Shown here: piece by piece, positions 1-9,200 of the stretch
Layout: each line of letters opens with the position of its first letter
How positions within the stretch are numbered: position 1 is the stretch's first letter
Origin: JBCCGR01 sp039029195
GTDB lineage: Bacteria; Pseudomonadota; Alphaproteobacteria; Rhizobiales; Rhizobiaceae
Reading direction: 5' to 3'
Assembly (NCBI GenBank): GCA_039029195.1
Contig: JBCCGR010000021.1
Span: forward strand, 13,048 to 77,047
DNA length: 64,000 bases
Made by a program: the position numbers and the translations under genes
Notes under the pieces: model-generated
What the model was told of the DNA's origin: nothing
Seen by the model: the letters and a program-made list of their open reading frames with translations, nothing else
Databases searched by the model: none

Positions 1-276
1 GGTGATCAGCTCGCCATGAAAATTGGCGTGGAGGGACGCATCATCAATGGGCCGAGCGGTGCCAGTGGTTCTTTCAAAATGCCCTTGCGGGTTGCGGTGT
101 CACAAGGTGGAGAGACGGTCTACTCAGTGCTCCACAAGCCGGAAGGTGGCATTGAACCGGGTCGGTCCAACTCGCAGTTTTCGTTTGTGGACGGGCAGGT
201 GAGTTTCCCTGCACCAACAGCCCGGAATGTCAGGGTGTATGTCGGTTTCGACGAAGGTCCGTACAACACGCCTTGA
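1..276 (+). CDS. C-terminal part of a conserved hypothetical protein (5' end outside window)
   Basis: The frame is open from the first base and stops at 276, so only the last 91 codons are present; the ATG at 16 is unlikely to be the true start because the frame continues upstream of it. The visible part is rich in Gly, Val and polar residues and looks like beta-sandwich material, with a segment around PLRVAVSQGGETVYSV that resembles C-terminal regions of alphaproteobacterial envelope proteins of unknown function. No catalytic motif is visible. It converges on the HAD gene downstream, with 15 bp between the stop codons. Function unknown. Confidence 0.6.
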   Translation, partial: GDQLAMKIGVEGRIINGPSGASGSFKMPLRVAVSQGGETVYSVLHKPEGGIEPGRSNSQFSFVDGQVSFPAPTARNVRVYVGFDEGPYNTP

Positions 277-291
277 TTTGAGGCGGTCGGA

Positions 292-984
292 TTACTCAGG
301 AAGCCCATCCCAGATTTCAAACGCGGCTACCACTTCGCTAAAGTCGGCAAGACGCCGGATCACGGTTTCAGCACCAGCATCCATGAGCTGTTCGCCGTGG
401 CCGGTGTAGCTGTGCGAGCCACCAATAAAGCCGGTTACCCGCATCCCCGCGTGCACTGCAGCAGTGACCCCGTGCACAGAATCTTCAATTACGGCGCATT
501 TGGATGGATCGATACCAAATTCATCCGCTGCGTGAAGATAAACGTCGGGATCGGGTTTGCCGCGACCGTCCCTCACATCATTGGCAGAGTAGACAAACGG
601 CCGGAACCGGTCCCACAGGTCAGTGCGTTTGAGTTCCATTTCCAGCCGTTGGGACGATGAGTTGGAGCAAATCGCGCGGGGCTGGTCCAGATTGTCGAGA
701 AGGTCGTGCACGCCGCTGATAGGGGTAACCTGTGCTGCCAGACGCGCATCACATTCACGCTCGACTTCTGCGCCGAGAGTGTCTGGCAGTTCGCGTCCCA
801 ATTCTTCTTCCACGCGTTTTTGAATGGCGGGCCACGAAAGACCGGCAAAACGCCCGGCGAACACCGCTGGTTCGATGTTAAGCCCATAGGGTTTCAGCGC
901 CTCCGCCTCCACGGTCGCGCAAATGATTTCAGAATCGACCAGGACCCCGTCACAGTCGAAGAGGATAAGCTCACAGCCAGCCAA
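292..984 (-). CDS. HAD-superfamily hydrolase, beta-phosphoglucomutase/phosphatase-like
   Basis: A 230-residue cytosolic HAD subfamily I protein. The nucleophile motif FDCDGVLVDSE sits at the extreme N-terminus (DxD), a helical cap follows, a Ser/Asn-rich motif II (CSNSSS) lies near residue 108, and the Lys/Asp motifs III and IV are GKPDPDVY and VIEDSVHG. This layout fits phosphatases or phosphomutases acting on small phosphorylated sugars; the substrate cannot be read from sequence. Translation appears to begin at a TTG: an in-frame stop lies just upstream and no ATG precedes the FDCDG motif. It is divergent from the glycosylase gene at 1087, with about 100 bp of shared promoter space. Confidence 0.85.
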   Translation of the reverse strand: MAGCELILFDCDGVLVDSEIICATVEAEALKPYGLNIEPAVFAGRFAGLSWPAIQKRVEEELGRELPDTLGAEVERECDARLAAQVTPISGVHDLLDNLDQPRAICSNSSSQRLEMELKRTDLWDRFRPFVYSANDVRDGRGKPDPDVYLHAADEFGIDPSKCAVIEDSVHGVTAAVHAGMRVTGFIGGSHSYTGHGEQLMDAGAETVIRRLADFSEVVAAFEIWDGLPE

Positions 985-1086
985 AGGTGATCATCCAAAA
1001 TGGGGAGAAATTGCCGTAAGCGCTCTATATTCTAATTTGATGACAAACAAGCGATGATGCGCTGAAACCGAGTTGGGATGTTCACG

Positions 1087-1764
1087 ATGCGTACATATGA
1101 TGAAATATTTGACCTTGCTGCCGAGCGCAAAGGCGGCGCGAAAGCGCTCAACGCGATGCTCGAAGACACACATGCCAAATCGACAGCGGAGATTGCGGCG
1201 ATCCCCGATGATCGCTGGTTGTCGGATATGACGAAACGGATTTTTCAGGCCGGCTTCAACTGGAAGGTTATCGAGTCAAAATGGTCAGGCTTTGAGGAAG
1301 CGTTCTGGGGATTTGATCTCGCCCGTTGCGCGATGATGTCAGACGATGATCTGGATGCGCTGGTAAGAAACACTGCGATTGTTCGCAACCCACAGAAGAT
1401 TAAGACCGTCTCGGAAAATGCTGTCTTTCTGGGTGATCTGGCGCGCGAACACGGCAGTGTTGGCAAGGCTTTTGCTGAGTGGCCCTCGAGTGACTATGCC
1501 GGTCTCTTGATGATGCTGAAGAAGCGTGGCAGCCGACTTGGTGGCAATTCCGCCATGTATCATTTGCGGTTTATGGGGCTCCAGTCCTGGATATTCAGCA
1601 ACGACATGGTTGCAGCGCTAATCCGCGAAGGGGTGATTGACAAGGCTCCAACCTCAGCAACGGCGCTGAAAAAGGTGCAGGAGGCCTTCAACATCTGGAG
1701 CGAGCAATCCGGGCGCGGGTTGAGCCAGATCAGCCGCACATTGGCACTGAGCATCGGTGATTAA
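1087..1764 (+). CDS. tag: DNA-3-methyladenine glycosylase I family protein
   Basis: The 225-residue product has the helix-hairpin-helix glycosylase layout of the Tag family, including WKVIESKWSGFEEAFWGFD near residue 60 and a C-terminal half with MYHLRFMG. Family members excise 3-methyladenine from alkylated DNA as the first step of base excision repair. The ATG at 1087 is preferred over 1078 because homologous N-termini begin with an MR(S/T)(Y/F)DEI-like sequence and a GGGA element sits upstream at a suitable distance. Alphaproteobacterial members like this one are divergent from E. coli Tag, so substrate range is less certain. It lies 65 bp upstream of ccrM in the same direction. Confidence 0.7.
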   Translation: MRTYDEIFDLAAERKGGAKALNAMLEDTHAKSTAEIAAIPDDRWLSDMTKRIFQAGFNWKVIESKWSGFEEAFWGFDLARCAMMSDDDLDALVRNTAIVRNPQKIKTVSENAVFLGDLAREHGSVGKAFAEWPSSDYAGLLMMLKKRGSRLGGNSAMYHLRFMGLQSWIFSNDMVAALIREGVIDKAPTSATALKKVQEAFNIWSEQSGRGLSQISRTLALSIGD

Positions 1765-1829
1765 AGAAATCTTCAGGACGTTCGGTAACCATGAGCGCGA
1801 GTTTTGTATTGCGTCTCATGAGTTGATCC

Positions 1830-2969
1830 ATGCGTGTTGTAAACGTTGCTGATCTTGGCACGGCCCCATCCAGCCCAAAGTCCGAATCATCCTGGCTGAA
1901 TTCCATCATCAAAGGGGATTGCGTGGCGGCGCTGGAAGCCTTGCCGCCCAAGTCTGTTGATGTTGTCTTTGCCGATCCGCCCTACAATCTTCAGCTAGCA
2001 GGCGATCTGCACAGGCCGGACCAGTCGCGCGTGGATGCGGTTGATGATCATTGGGACCAGTTTGACACCTTCCGCGCTTATGATCATTTCACCCGTGCCT
2101 GGTTGCTGGCCGTGCGACGTGTTCTCAAACCCAACGGCACGATCTGGGTGATCGGTTCGTACCACAATATTTTTCGCGTTGGCACAGCGCTCCAGGATCT
2201 GGACTTCTGGATTCTGAACGATGTGGTCTGGCGCAAGACCAACCCCATGCCAAACTTCCGGGGGCGACGTTTCACCAACGCCCATGAGACGATGATCTGG
2301 GCGTCACGCGATGAAAACGCGCGCAAATACACGTTCAACTATGATGCGCTGAAAATGGCCAATGATGATGTGCAGATGCGTTCAGATTGGCTGTTTCCCC
2401 TGTGCACAGGGGGCGAGCGGCTGAAGGGTGAAGACGGTGCGAAAGTTCATCCCACCCAAAAACCGGAAGCATTGCTGCACAGGGTCCTGATGGCGTCATC
2501 CAATCCGGGCGATGTGGTCCTGGATCCGTTCTTTGGAACAGGCACCACGGGCGCTGTTGCGAAAAAACTCGGCCGCAACTTCGTTGGCATCGAACGCGAA
2601 CAAGACTATATCGACGCGGCCTCCGCCCGCATTGCGGCCATCGAGCCGGGGAAGAAAGCTCAGCTTACCGTGACCACGGGCAAACGCGCCGCGCCACGAG
2701 TTCCCTTCGGCAGCCTTATCGAAACCGGGTTGCTGGATGTTGGAACCATCCTTCACGATAGCAAACGTCGCTGGACCGCGACGGTACGCCTGGATGGTTC
2801 GCTGGAGCGCGAAGGGGAGTCTGCCTCGATCCACCGTATGGGCGCCAAAGTGCAGGGGCTCGACGCTTGTAACGGCTGGACCTTTTGGCACTTTGAAAAA
2901 GATGGCGCCCTGCATCAGATCGATGAACTGCGCGAACAGTATCGCGCCGCGATGGGTTCGGCGGCTTAG
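1830..2969 (+). CDS. ccrM: Cell-cycle-regulated adenine DNA methyltransferase CcrM (GANTC)
   Basis: A 379-residue beta-class N6-adenine methyltransferase: motif IV FADPPYNLQL comes first (about residue 50) and the AdoMet-binding motif I LDPFFGTGTTGAVA follows (about 230). The last ~90 residues form the RAMA-type C-terminal domain usual for CcrM. In Caulobacter and rhizobia this enzyme methylates GANTC at the end of replication and sets the methylation state read by GcrA and CtrA-controlled promoters; it is generally essential in Hyphomicrobiales. Length, motif order and the HAD-mutY-dciA-smc neighbourhood all fit. It is solitary, with no restriction endonuclease beside it. The prophage in this window encodes a GcrA-like protein, so the host methyl mark may matter to the phage. 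Confidence 0.93.
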   Translation: MRVVNVADLGTAPSSPKSESSWLNSIIKGDCVAALEALPPKSVDVVFADPPYNLQLAGDLHRPDQSRVDAVDDHWDQFDTFRAYDHFTRAWLLAVRRVLKPNGTIWVIGSYHNIFRVGTALQDLDFWILNDVVWRKTNPMPNFRGRRFTNAHETMIWASRDENARKYTFNYDALKMANDDVQMRSDWLFPLCTGGERLKGEDGAKVHPTQKPEALLHRVLMASSNPGDVVLDPFFGTGTTGAVAKKLGRNFVGIEREQDYIDAASARIAAIEPGKKAQLTVTTGKRAAPRVPFGSLIETGLLDVGTILHDSKRRWTATVRLDGSLEREGESASIHRMGAKVQGLDACNGWTFWHFEKDGALHQIDELREQYRAAMGSAA

Positions 2970-3031
2970 ATTTAGCCAAGTTCATATTGTGATCTTGCAA
3001 TCTTAGGATGATTTAAAAAAAATCCTTTCAG

Positions 3032-3129
3032 TCGTCATTGCGGCCTGCTGAGTTTATCGAAGCGGGGGCCGCAATCTATTAACGTCGCAGGGATTATTTG
3101 AATTCCGGCCGTTAAGGCCGGAATGACGA
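3032..3129. repeat. REP/BIME-like palindromic element 3' of ccrM
   Basis: A 98-bp segment in the convergent space between ccrM and the HAD gene is bounded by an 8-bp inverted repeat, TCGTCATT at 3032-3039 and AATGACGA at 3122-3129. Inside are two palindromes: ATTGCGGCC (3037-3045) against GGCCGCAAT (3067-3075), and ATTCCGGCC (3102-3110) against GGCCGGAAT (3116-3124) with loop GTTAA. The GTCATTG...GGAATGAC style matches dispersed intergenic repeats common in alphaproteobacteria. It may also fold as a terminator for both genes, although no strong T tract follows. Confidence 0.6.
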
Positions 3130-3158
3130 AAATTAAAGTTTCTTTCGTTTTGCCGGCC

Positions 3159-3779
3159 TTAAGAGCCTCCAACTTCAATTCCGAAAGACGTCAAATCGCT
3201 TCGCATCCCTGCAGCATCGACAAACAAGCGGGCTTGCCAGTCGGCGGCGATGGCGCCGTCGACATTCTTTTGACTGTCATCAAAAAACAGGCAAGCAGCG
3301 GGATCGAGATCGAATGCAGCGCAATGATGCTGATAGATCGCGAGATCAGGTTTGATTAACTCCACCTCACCTGAAACGGTGGCGCCTCGGGCACTATCCA
3401 GGAACGGATACTTTTCCCGAGCCAGTGGAAATGTTTCTTGGTTGAAGTTGGTGAGCAAAGTCACATCCCAACCGGCTTGAAGCAGGCGATCAAGGATTTC
3501 TGGCGTTCCATCAACCGCAGTCGGGATGGTTTCAATCCAGCAGCGCCTGAAATTCCGGATATTCTCCTCATGATCGGGAAATTTGGCGATGAGCTCATCT
3601 TCCGCTTCCCGCCAGGAACGTCCCAGATCCTGTCGCAGGTTCCAGTCTGGCGTACAGACATTGGCAAGAAACCATTCACGCTGTTCAGGATCAGGGATCA
3701 AACGGCGATAAGGAATTTCCACATCCCAATTAAGCAGCACACGCCCAACATCAAACACGATGTGACGGATTTCAGTCAT
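3159..3779 (-). CDS. HAD family hydrolase (haloacid dehalogenase/epoxide hydrolase-like)
   Basis: The 206-residue product begins MTEIRHIVFDVGRVLLNWD: the first Asp of the HAD motif is present, and the usual second Asp position is occupied by Gly (DVGRVL), a pattern seen in dehalogenase and YihX-like groups. Motif II is LLTNF, and motifs III and IV are IKPD and FFDDSQKN. A cytosolic phosphatase or dehalogenase is expected. The ATG at 3779 overlaps the stop of mutY (ATGA), so the two are translationally coupled; a longer upstream frame exists but lies within mutY. The mutY-HAD pairing is common in Hyphomicrobiales. Confidence 0.85.
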   Translation of the reverse strand: MTEIRHIVFDVGRVLLNWDVEIPYRRLIPDPEQREWFLANVCTPDWNLRQDLGRSWREAEDELIAKFPDHEENIRNFRRCWIETIPTAVDGTPEILDRLLQAGWDVTLLTNFNQETFPLAREKYPFLDSARGATVSGEVELIKPDLAIYQHHCAAFDLDPAACLFFDDSQKNVDGAIAADWQARLFVDAAGMRSDLTSFGIEVGGS

Positions 3780-4891
3780 GATTTGCTTCTTTGCTTGAAC
3801 GCGTCTGGGAGTACTGCCGCAATCGCCTTTTTCATCACCGTTGGCAAGGCTTCCTCGGCCAATTGATTTGGTTTTGACCACCAGCCACCTGTTCTGTTTA
3901 TGTCCACCACCTCAAGGGAAAACACCTTTAATTTCAGGTGGAAGTGGGTGAATTTGTGGGTGATTTCTCCGCTTGATCGCCAGTCGCCTTTCACAGGTGG
4001 TGTCATTGTGCTGTCCCCTTCGGCAGATCTTTTGTGCCAATCGCTACCCGGTACTTCGCTCATGCCGCCAAGCAGACCCTTTTCCGGTCGCTTTTGCAGA
4101 AAAACGGCGCCATCGCCCTTGCGCACAAGAACGTAAGCAAAGCCTGATCTTGTCCGCTTTTCTCCCTTCGGCTTCTTCTTAGGATAGTCCAGCGCCGTTC
4201 CATTTGCGCGTGCAGAACAGTGCGCGCCAACCGGACAGGTGAGACAGCCGGGAGTTTTTGGCGAGCAGATGGAAGCGCCCAAATCCATTAGGGCCTGCAC
4301 AAAATCACCTGGGCGATCTTTCGGGATCGCTGCGAGAACGGCCATATTGATCTCGGCTTTTGCCTCTTCAGGAGGAACTTCGATCTCCAAAAGTCGGGCG
4401 TAGACGCGCTTGAAGTTGCCATCGATCGGTGCGGTCTGACGATCAAATGCGATTGCTGCAATTGCCGAAGCCGTGTAGTCGCCAACACCAGGCAATTTGA
4501 GCAAACCGTCCACTGAATCCGGGAACTTTCCGCCGAGCTCGTTCGAAATATGCTCCGCGCATTTCTTCAGATTGCGCGCACGTGAGTAGTAGCCAAGCCC
4601 GGCCCAGACCTTCATGACATCGTCGGTTTCGGCACGCGCCAGATCATTTACTGTGGGCCACTTGGTGATAAATGCCTCGAAATAGGCCTTCACCGCACCA
4701 ACGGTTGTCTGTTGCAACATGACTTCGGACAGCCAAACATGGTATGGGTCGGGAATGATCCCGGCAGCGCGGTCGGCAGGGGATGTGCGCCACGGCAATG
4801 TCCGGGCCGCCACATCATACCAGTCAAGCAGGTTGGATGCGAACCGGGCACCATTTTCCGGGGACATCAGGTCCGGCACTGGCAAACTCAT
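3776..4891 (-). CDS. mutY: A/G-specific adenine glycosylase MutY
   Basis: This 371-residue repair glycosylase removes adenine mispaired with 8-oxoguanine. Visible landmarks are the N-terminal LPWR segment with the catalytic Glu region VMLQQT, the helix-hairpin-helix LPGVGDYTASAIAAIAF, the catalytic Asp region APIDGNFKRVYAR, and the [4Fe-4S] ligand loop containing CSPKTPGCLTCPVGAHC (Cys spacing 6-2-5). The C-terminal third is the Nudix-like 8-oxoG recognition domain. The start could be ATG 4891 or ATG 4867 (MSPENG); neither has a strong Shine-Dalgarno sequence. It is divergent from dciA with only 17 bp between proposed starts, so their leaders must overlap. Confidence 0.93.
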   Translation of the reverse strand: MSLPVPDLMSPENGARFASNLLDWYDVAARTLPWRTSPADRAAGIIPDPYHVWLSEVMLQQTTVGAVKAYFEAFITKWPTVNDLARAETDDVMKVWAGLGYYSRARNLKKCAEHISNELGGKFPDSVDGLLKLPGVGDYTASAIAAIAFDRQTAPIDGNFKRVYARLLEIEVPPEEAKAEINMAVLAAIPKDRPGDFVQALMDLGASICSPKTPGCLTCPVGAHCSARANGTALDYPKKKPKGEKRTRSGFAYVLVRKGDGAVFLQKRPEKGLLGGMSEVPGSDWHKRSAEGDSTMTPPVKGDWRSSGEITHKFTHFHLKLKVFSLEVVDINRTGGWWSKPNQLAEEALPTVMKKAIAAVLPDAFKQRSKS

Positions 4892-4908
4892 CAGGTGGAA
4901 GATCCAAC

Positions 4909-5442
4909 GTGGTTGAACAAAGCAGGAGAAAAGGCGCCTATCAGCCCAAAGCCTTGTCGGAGATTTTAAGTCGGGTGGTCAACCCGATTCTGGAGCAGCG
5001 CGCGGGGATGAATGGTGATCTTGTTGCTGCCTGGGCTGAACTGGCGGGCGAGCGCTACGCTGAATGTTCGTTGCCAGTGAAACTCATCTGGCCACCGGCC
5101 CGCGGACCCGAGGATCGATTTGAACCGGCAACCCTGTTGGTGGCGTGCGATCCGGCGCAGGCGGTCTATCTGCAACATGAGGCGAGCCAGATCATTTCCC
5201 GCATCAATTTCTACTTTGGATTTGATGCGGTGGTGCGTATGCGCATTGAACAGCGTCGACCCGAGCAGCACGTCAAAACGTCTGCCTCTCGCCGCCCGCC
5301 GCCGATCAGAGCTTCGCGAAACGATCAGCAACGGGTGGCGGCCATGATTGCCGTTGTTGAAAATCCCAAGCTGAAAGCCGCACTCCAGCGCATGGGCGAA
5401 GCGGTGTTCAGCAAGGGTTCATCCAGATCGGGCGATGGCTGA
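4909..5442 (+). CDS. dciA: DciA/DUF721 family protein (replicative helicase operator)
   Basis: A 177-residue DUF721 protein. The conserved segment starts at KALSEILSRVVNPILEQRAG, followed by VAAWAELAGERYAECSLP and a middle with ATLLVACDPAQAVYLQHEAS; the C-terminal third is basic and probably flexible. In bacteria without DnaC or DnaI, DciA helps load the DnaB helicase. The start is set at GTG 4909, where the sequence VEQSRRKGAYQP matches the family N-terminus and AGGTGGA lies upstream; the longer frame from 4783 is antisense to mutY and improbable. The position between mutY and a dsbA-like gene upstream of smc is the usual Hyphomicrobiales order. Confidence 0.85.
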   Translation: MVEQSRRKGAYQPKALSEILSRVVNPILEQRAGMNGDLVAAWAELAGERYAECSLPVKLIWPPARGPEDRFEPATLLVACDPAQAVYLQHEASQIISRINFYFGFDAVVRMRIEQRRPEQHVKTSASRRPPPIRASRNDQQRVAAMIAVVENPKLKAALQRMGEAVFSKGSSRSGDG

Positions 5443-5592
5443 GGCTGCGTAAAACCCGTGGCATTTTATCACCTCAACAAGATTTGAGCGAAGCATCTCG
5501 ACATTGACTGAATTGTATCGCTTATATTCGCCCCAACAGCGGACACTGCTGCAAAAGACACGCAGCAAGGTCTGATTTTGAAAGGATCATCA

Positions 5593-6210
5593 ATGACCAT
5601 CAACAAACGTGAATTTGTCAAACTGTCGCTCGCAGGTGCTGCGATCTGCGCTCTAAGCGGACCCGCATTTGCAGTTGACGGGCTTTATGATGAGTTGCCG
5701 CTTCCGGAAAAATTTGTTGGCAAGGAAGATGCACCCGTCACGGTTGTTGAATATGCGTCCATGACCTGTCCGCATTGCAAGAGTTTCCATGAGCGCATAT
5801 ACCCAAAGCTCAAGGAAAAATATGTCGACAGCGGCAAGGTGAAATTCATCATGCGGGAGTTCGCCTGGGACGACCGGGCAAAGGCAGCGTTTATGCTGGC
5901 TCGTTGCGCACCAAATGATGCCTATTTCCCAATGGTTGATGTGCTGTTTAAGCAGCAGAATGTGTGGGCAACTTCCCGCGATCCCGCTGGCGAGTTGCTC
6001 AAAATCTCCAAGTTGGCCGGGTTTACGGAAGCCTCATTCCGCGAATGCCTGACGAATCAGAAGCTTCTCGACGGCATCAATGCCGTTAAAAACCGCGGTG
6101 AACGCAAGTTCGGTGTTAATGCCACCCCGACGCTGTTCATCAATGAAGAGCGGTTTTCTGGGGATATGACGGTGGATGGAATTTCTGCCGCCATCGACGC
6201 GCTTCTTTAA
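5593..6210 (+). CDS. Periplasmic DsbA-family thiol:disulfide oxidoreductase
   Basis: The 205-residue precursor begins MTINKREFVKLSLAGAAICA and carries an export signal ending near GPAFA; it is Sec-like, since the KR pair is not a full twin-arginine motif. The mature protein has a thioredoxin fold with active site MTCPHCKSFHE (CPHC, as in DsbA) and the cis-proline region VNATPTLFINEE (TPT). It should oxidise or shuffle disulfides in the periplasm. The ATG at 5593 follows AAAGGA at good distance; the TTG at 5578 is not needed. A weak promoter-like pair (TTGACT 5504, TATATT 5523) is too closely spaced to be trusted. smc follows 68 bp downstream. Confidence 0.88.
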   Translation: MTINKREFVKLSLAGAAICALSGPAFAVDGLYDELPLPEKFVGKEDAPVTVVEYASMTCPHCKSFHERIYPKLKEKYVDSGKVKFIMREFAWDDRAKAAFMLARCAPNDAYFPMVDVLFKQQNVWATSRDPAGELLKISKLAGFTEASFRECLTNQKLLDGINAVKNRGERKFGVNATPTLFINEERFSGDMTVDGISAAIDALL

Positions 6211-6278
6211 TGCTATAACCCACGTTGAATGAGGGGCTCCGGGCAATAAACCGGCTTCGCCCATCTGGAGCGGCGTGG

Positions 6279-9200
6279 ATGCAATTCAACAAGCTCCGTC
6301 TGCTCGGCTTCAAATCGTTTGTCGAGCCGACGGATTTTGCCATCGAGAAAGGTTTGACCGGCGTTGTCGGGCCAAATGGCTGCGGCAAGTCGAACCTTGT
6401 CGAGGCCCTGCGCTGGGTGATGGGAGAGAACTCCTACAAAAACATGCGCGCCTCCTCGATGGATGACGTGATCTTTTCCGGATCCGGTCACCGCCCATCA
6501 CGAAACACGGCAGAAGTCGGCCTGTTTCTCGACAATTCCTCACGCACTGCACCCGCAATGTTCAATGAAGCGGATGAGTTGCAGGTCACGCGTCGCATCG
6601 AGCGTGAGTCAGGGTCAACCTACCGCATCAATGGCAAGGAAGTGAGGGCGAAGGACGTCCAACTTCTGTTTGCCGATGCTTCCACCGGCGCGCGGTCGCC
6701 ATCGATGATCGGACAGGGGCGGATTGGGGAACTGATTTCCGCAAAGCCCCAATCGCGGCGTGCACTGCTGGAAGAAGCCGCTGGTATCTCGGGTCTTCAT
6801 TCACGCCGTCACGAGGCGGAACTGCGGCTCCGCGCATCAGAAACCAATCTGGACCGTCTGGAAGATGTGATTGCCCAGATGGACAGCCAGTTGGAGAGCC
6901 TGAAACGTCAGGCTCGGCAAGCCAATCGCTTTCGAAATCTGGCTGGCGACATTCGTAAGGCAGAAGCCACACTGCTGCATCTGCGCTGGCTCGCTGCAAA
7001 GGAAGCGGAAAGTGCCACGCAGTCTTCTCTCTCGGAGGCGATCGTTAAGGTCGGTGAGCAGGGGTTGATTCAAGGAGACGCGGCCAAGGCGCAGGCGGTG
7101 ATCGCCCACAAGATACCGGAATTGCGCGATGCAGAGGCAGCAGCAGCGGCCAAACTTCAGCACCTCACCATCCAGTCCACCCAGCTTGATGAAGAGCAGC
7201 GCCGCGTTGAAGCACGCGAAACGGAACTCAAGCAGCGCGTCCAGCAATTGGAGAGTGATCTTGAGCGCGAGCGGCGACTGATTGAAGAAAATCAGGACAT
7301 TTTGCTTCATCTGGAGAAAGAAGAAGCGCTGCTGAGCGCTGAAACCGGCAATGCTGGTCAAAAGGCGGAAGCAGCGAAGCAACAGGTTGAGACAACGCGT
7401 GCTGCCCTGAATGAGAGCGAAGTGCGGCAGCAATCGCTTACCAATGAGCTGGCCACGGCCAACGCCGAACGGCGTCGCGTTGAAGGTCAGATTGCTGATT
7501 TGTCGCGTCAGTTGGATCAGACCAGGCAGCAACAGCAAAAGAACGCTGCGGAACTGGAGCAACTGGATCAGCGGATTTCACAAACATCCGACGTTTTCGC
7601 CCGGCAGCAAACGGTGGATTCTCTTGAGCAACAGCTGATCGAACTGGAAGCCGCCGTCACCCGTTCGGAAGAAGCATTGGCTAGCGCCCGGCAAGCGCAA
7701 AGTGCGGCGCGACAGCCCGTGGAGGACGCCCGTCGGGAAGTGGGGCGCATCGAAACGGAATCAAAGACACTTTCACGCATTCTAAACAGTGGGGGAGGTG
7801 ATCTTTTTCCTCCGGTTGTTGAACGGATGAAGGTGCGTTCCGGTTATGAGACAGCGCTGGGGTCGGTGCTCGGCGATGATCTAGAACTTCCACTGGATGC
7901 CGCCGCACCTGCCTACTGGTCGAGCGTGGATGTCGCCGACGTTCCCGAGCTACCGCAAGGGACGACACCGCTATCGGAGTTCGTAGAAGCCCCAACCGAA
8001 TTGCGGCTGCGCCTGAGCCAGATTGGTGTTGTTGATGACGAAGTCGTCGGGCAGGACCTGTCAACAAAGCTCAAAGTTGGCCAGCGTCTTGTGGCGCGCT
8101 CCGGTGCCATGTGGCGTTGGGATGGTTTGGTGGTGAAGGCCAACGCTCCGAGCGCAGCTGCGCAACGTCTAGAGCAAAAGAACCGTCTTGCGGTTCTTGA
8201 TGCGGAGGCGGTGACAGCAACAAAAGCGTTACGTGAGCAGGAAGAATTGCTGGATGCGGCCCGCCAGGCGATGGCTCACGCAGAGGGTGGAGAACAAGCG
8301 GCTCGACAGGCCTGGCGTGATGCGCAGAAGGCGTTGAATGACGCCAATCGGCTGCTTGCAGAATCTGAGCGTCGGGTTGGCGAACTCTCCAACCGCAAGG
8401 CCGCGCTGGAAGAAGCCTCAAAACGGCTGGAAACAACGGGTGGTGAGCTCGAGACAACGCTGGGCGACGCGCGGATATCCCATGCGGAGTTGCCGGATAC
8501 GGCAAAACTTGAGAGCGAACTTCAAACGCTCGCAGCAACTGTGCTGGAACAACGCGCTGCAGCCAATGAGGCCCGCGTGACGTTCGATGGTCTTGCTCGG
8601 GAAAACGAACTGCGCTCACAACGTCTGAGTGCAATTGGCCGCGAACGCAAGAGCTGGACGGATCGCAGGGTAAATGCCGATGTCCAGATTGCACGGCTGT
8701 CAGAACGCAAGTTGGAGACCGAACGAGAGCAGGCCGCGCTAGCAGATGCGCCTTCTGAACTGGTGCATAAAAAGCGCGAGCTCGTTGCGCTGCTCGAGAA
8801 AGCTCAATCCGAGCGGCAGGTTCAGGCGGATGCGCTGGCGCAGGCAGAAAACAATCTGGCTGAAGCCGACAAGCTTGCGCGGGATGCGGTGGCCAATCTC
8901 GCCGACGCGAAAGAAAATGCCGCCCGCTGCGAAGAGCGGCTGAACGCGTCCAAAGAACGGAGACAAGCGGCTGAAGATCGAATCCGGGAAGATCTGGCAT
9001 GCCAGCCACATGAGGCAATTTCGATTGCCGAACTTGCGGATGGAAAACCCTTACCTGCAGAACCTGATATTGAACGCCGGTTGGAACGCCTGCGATCAGA
9101 GCGCGAGCGGTTGGGTGCAGTCAATTTACGTGCCGAAGAAGAGCAGCGCGAGATTTCAGCTGAACGCGACAAGCTTGTCACGGAGCGCGATGATCTGATT

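Noticed and set aside
5504..5528. TTGACT/TATATT promoter upstream of the DsbA-like gene
   Set aside because: Spacing of 13 bp is too short for a sigma70 promoter.
8071..9018. 315-codon minus-strand frame opposite smc
   Set aside because: Pro/Arg/His-rich shadow of the SMC coiled coil.
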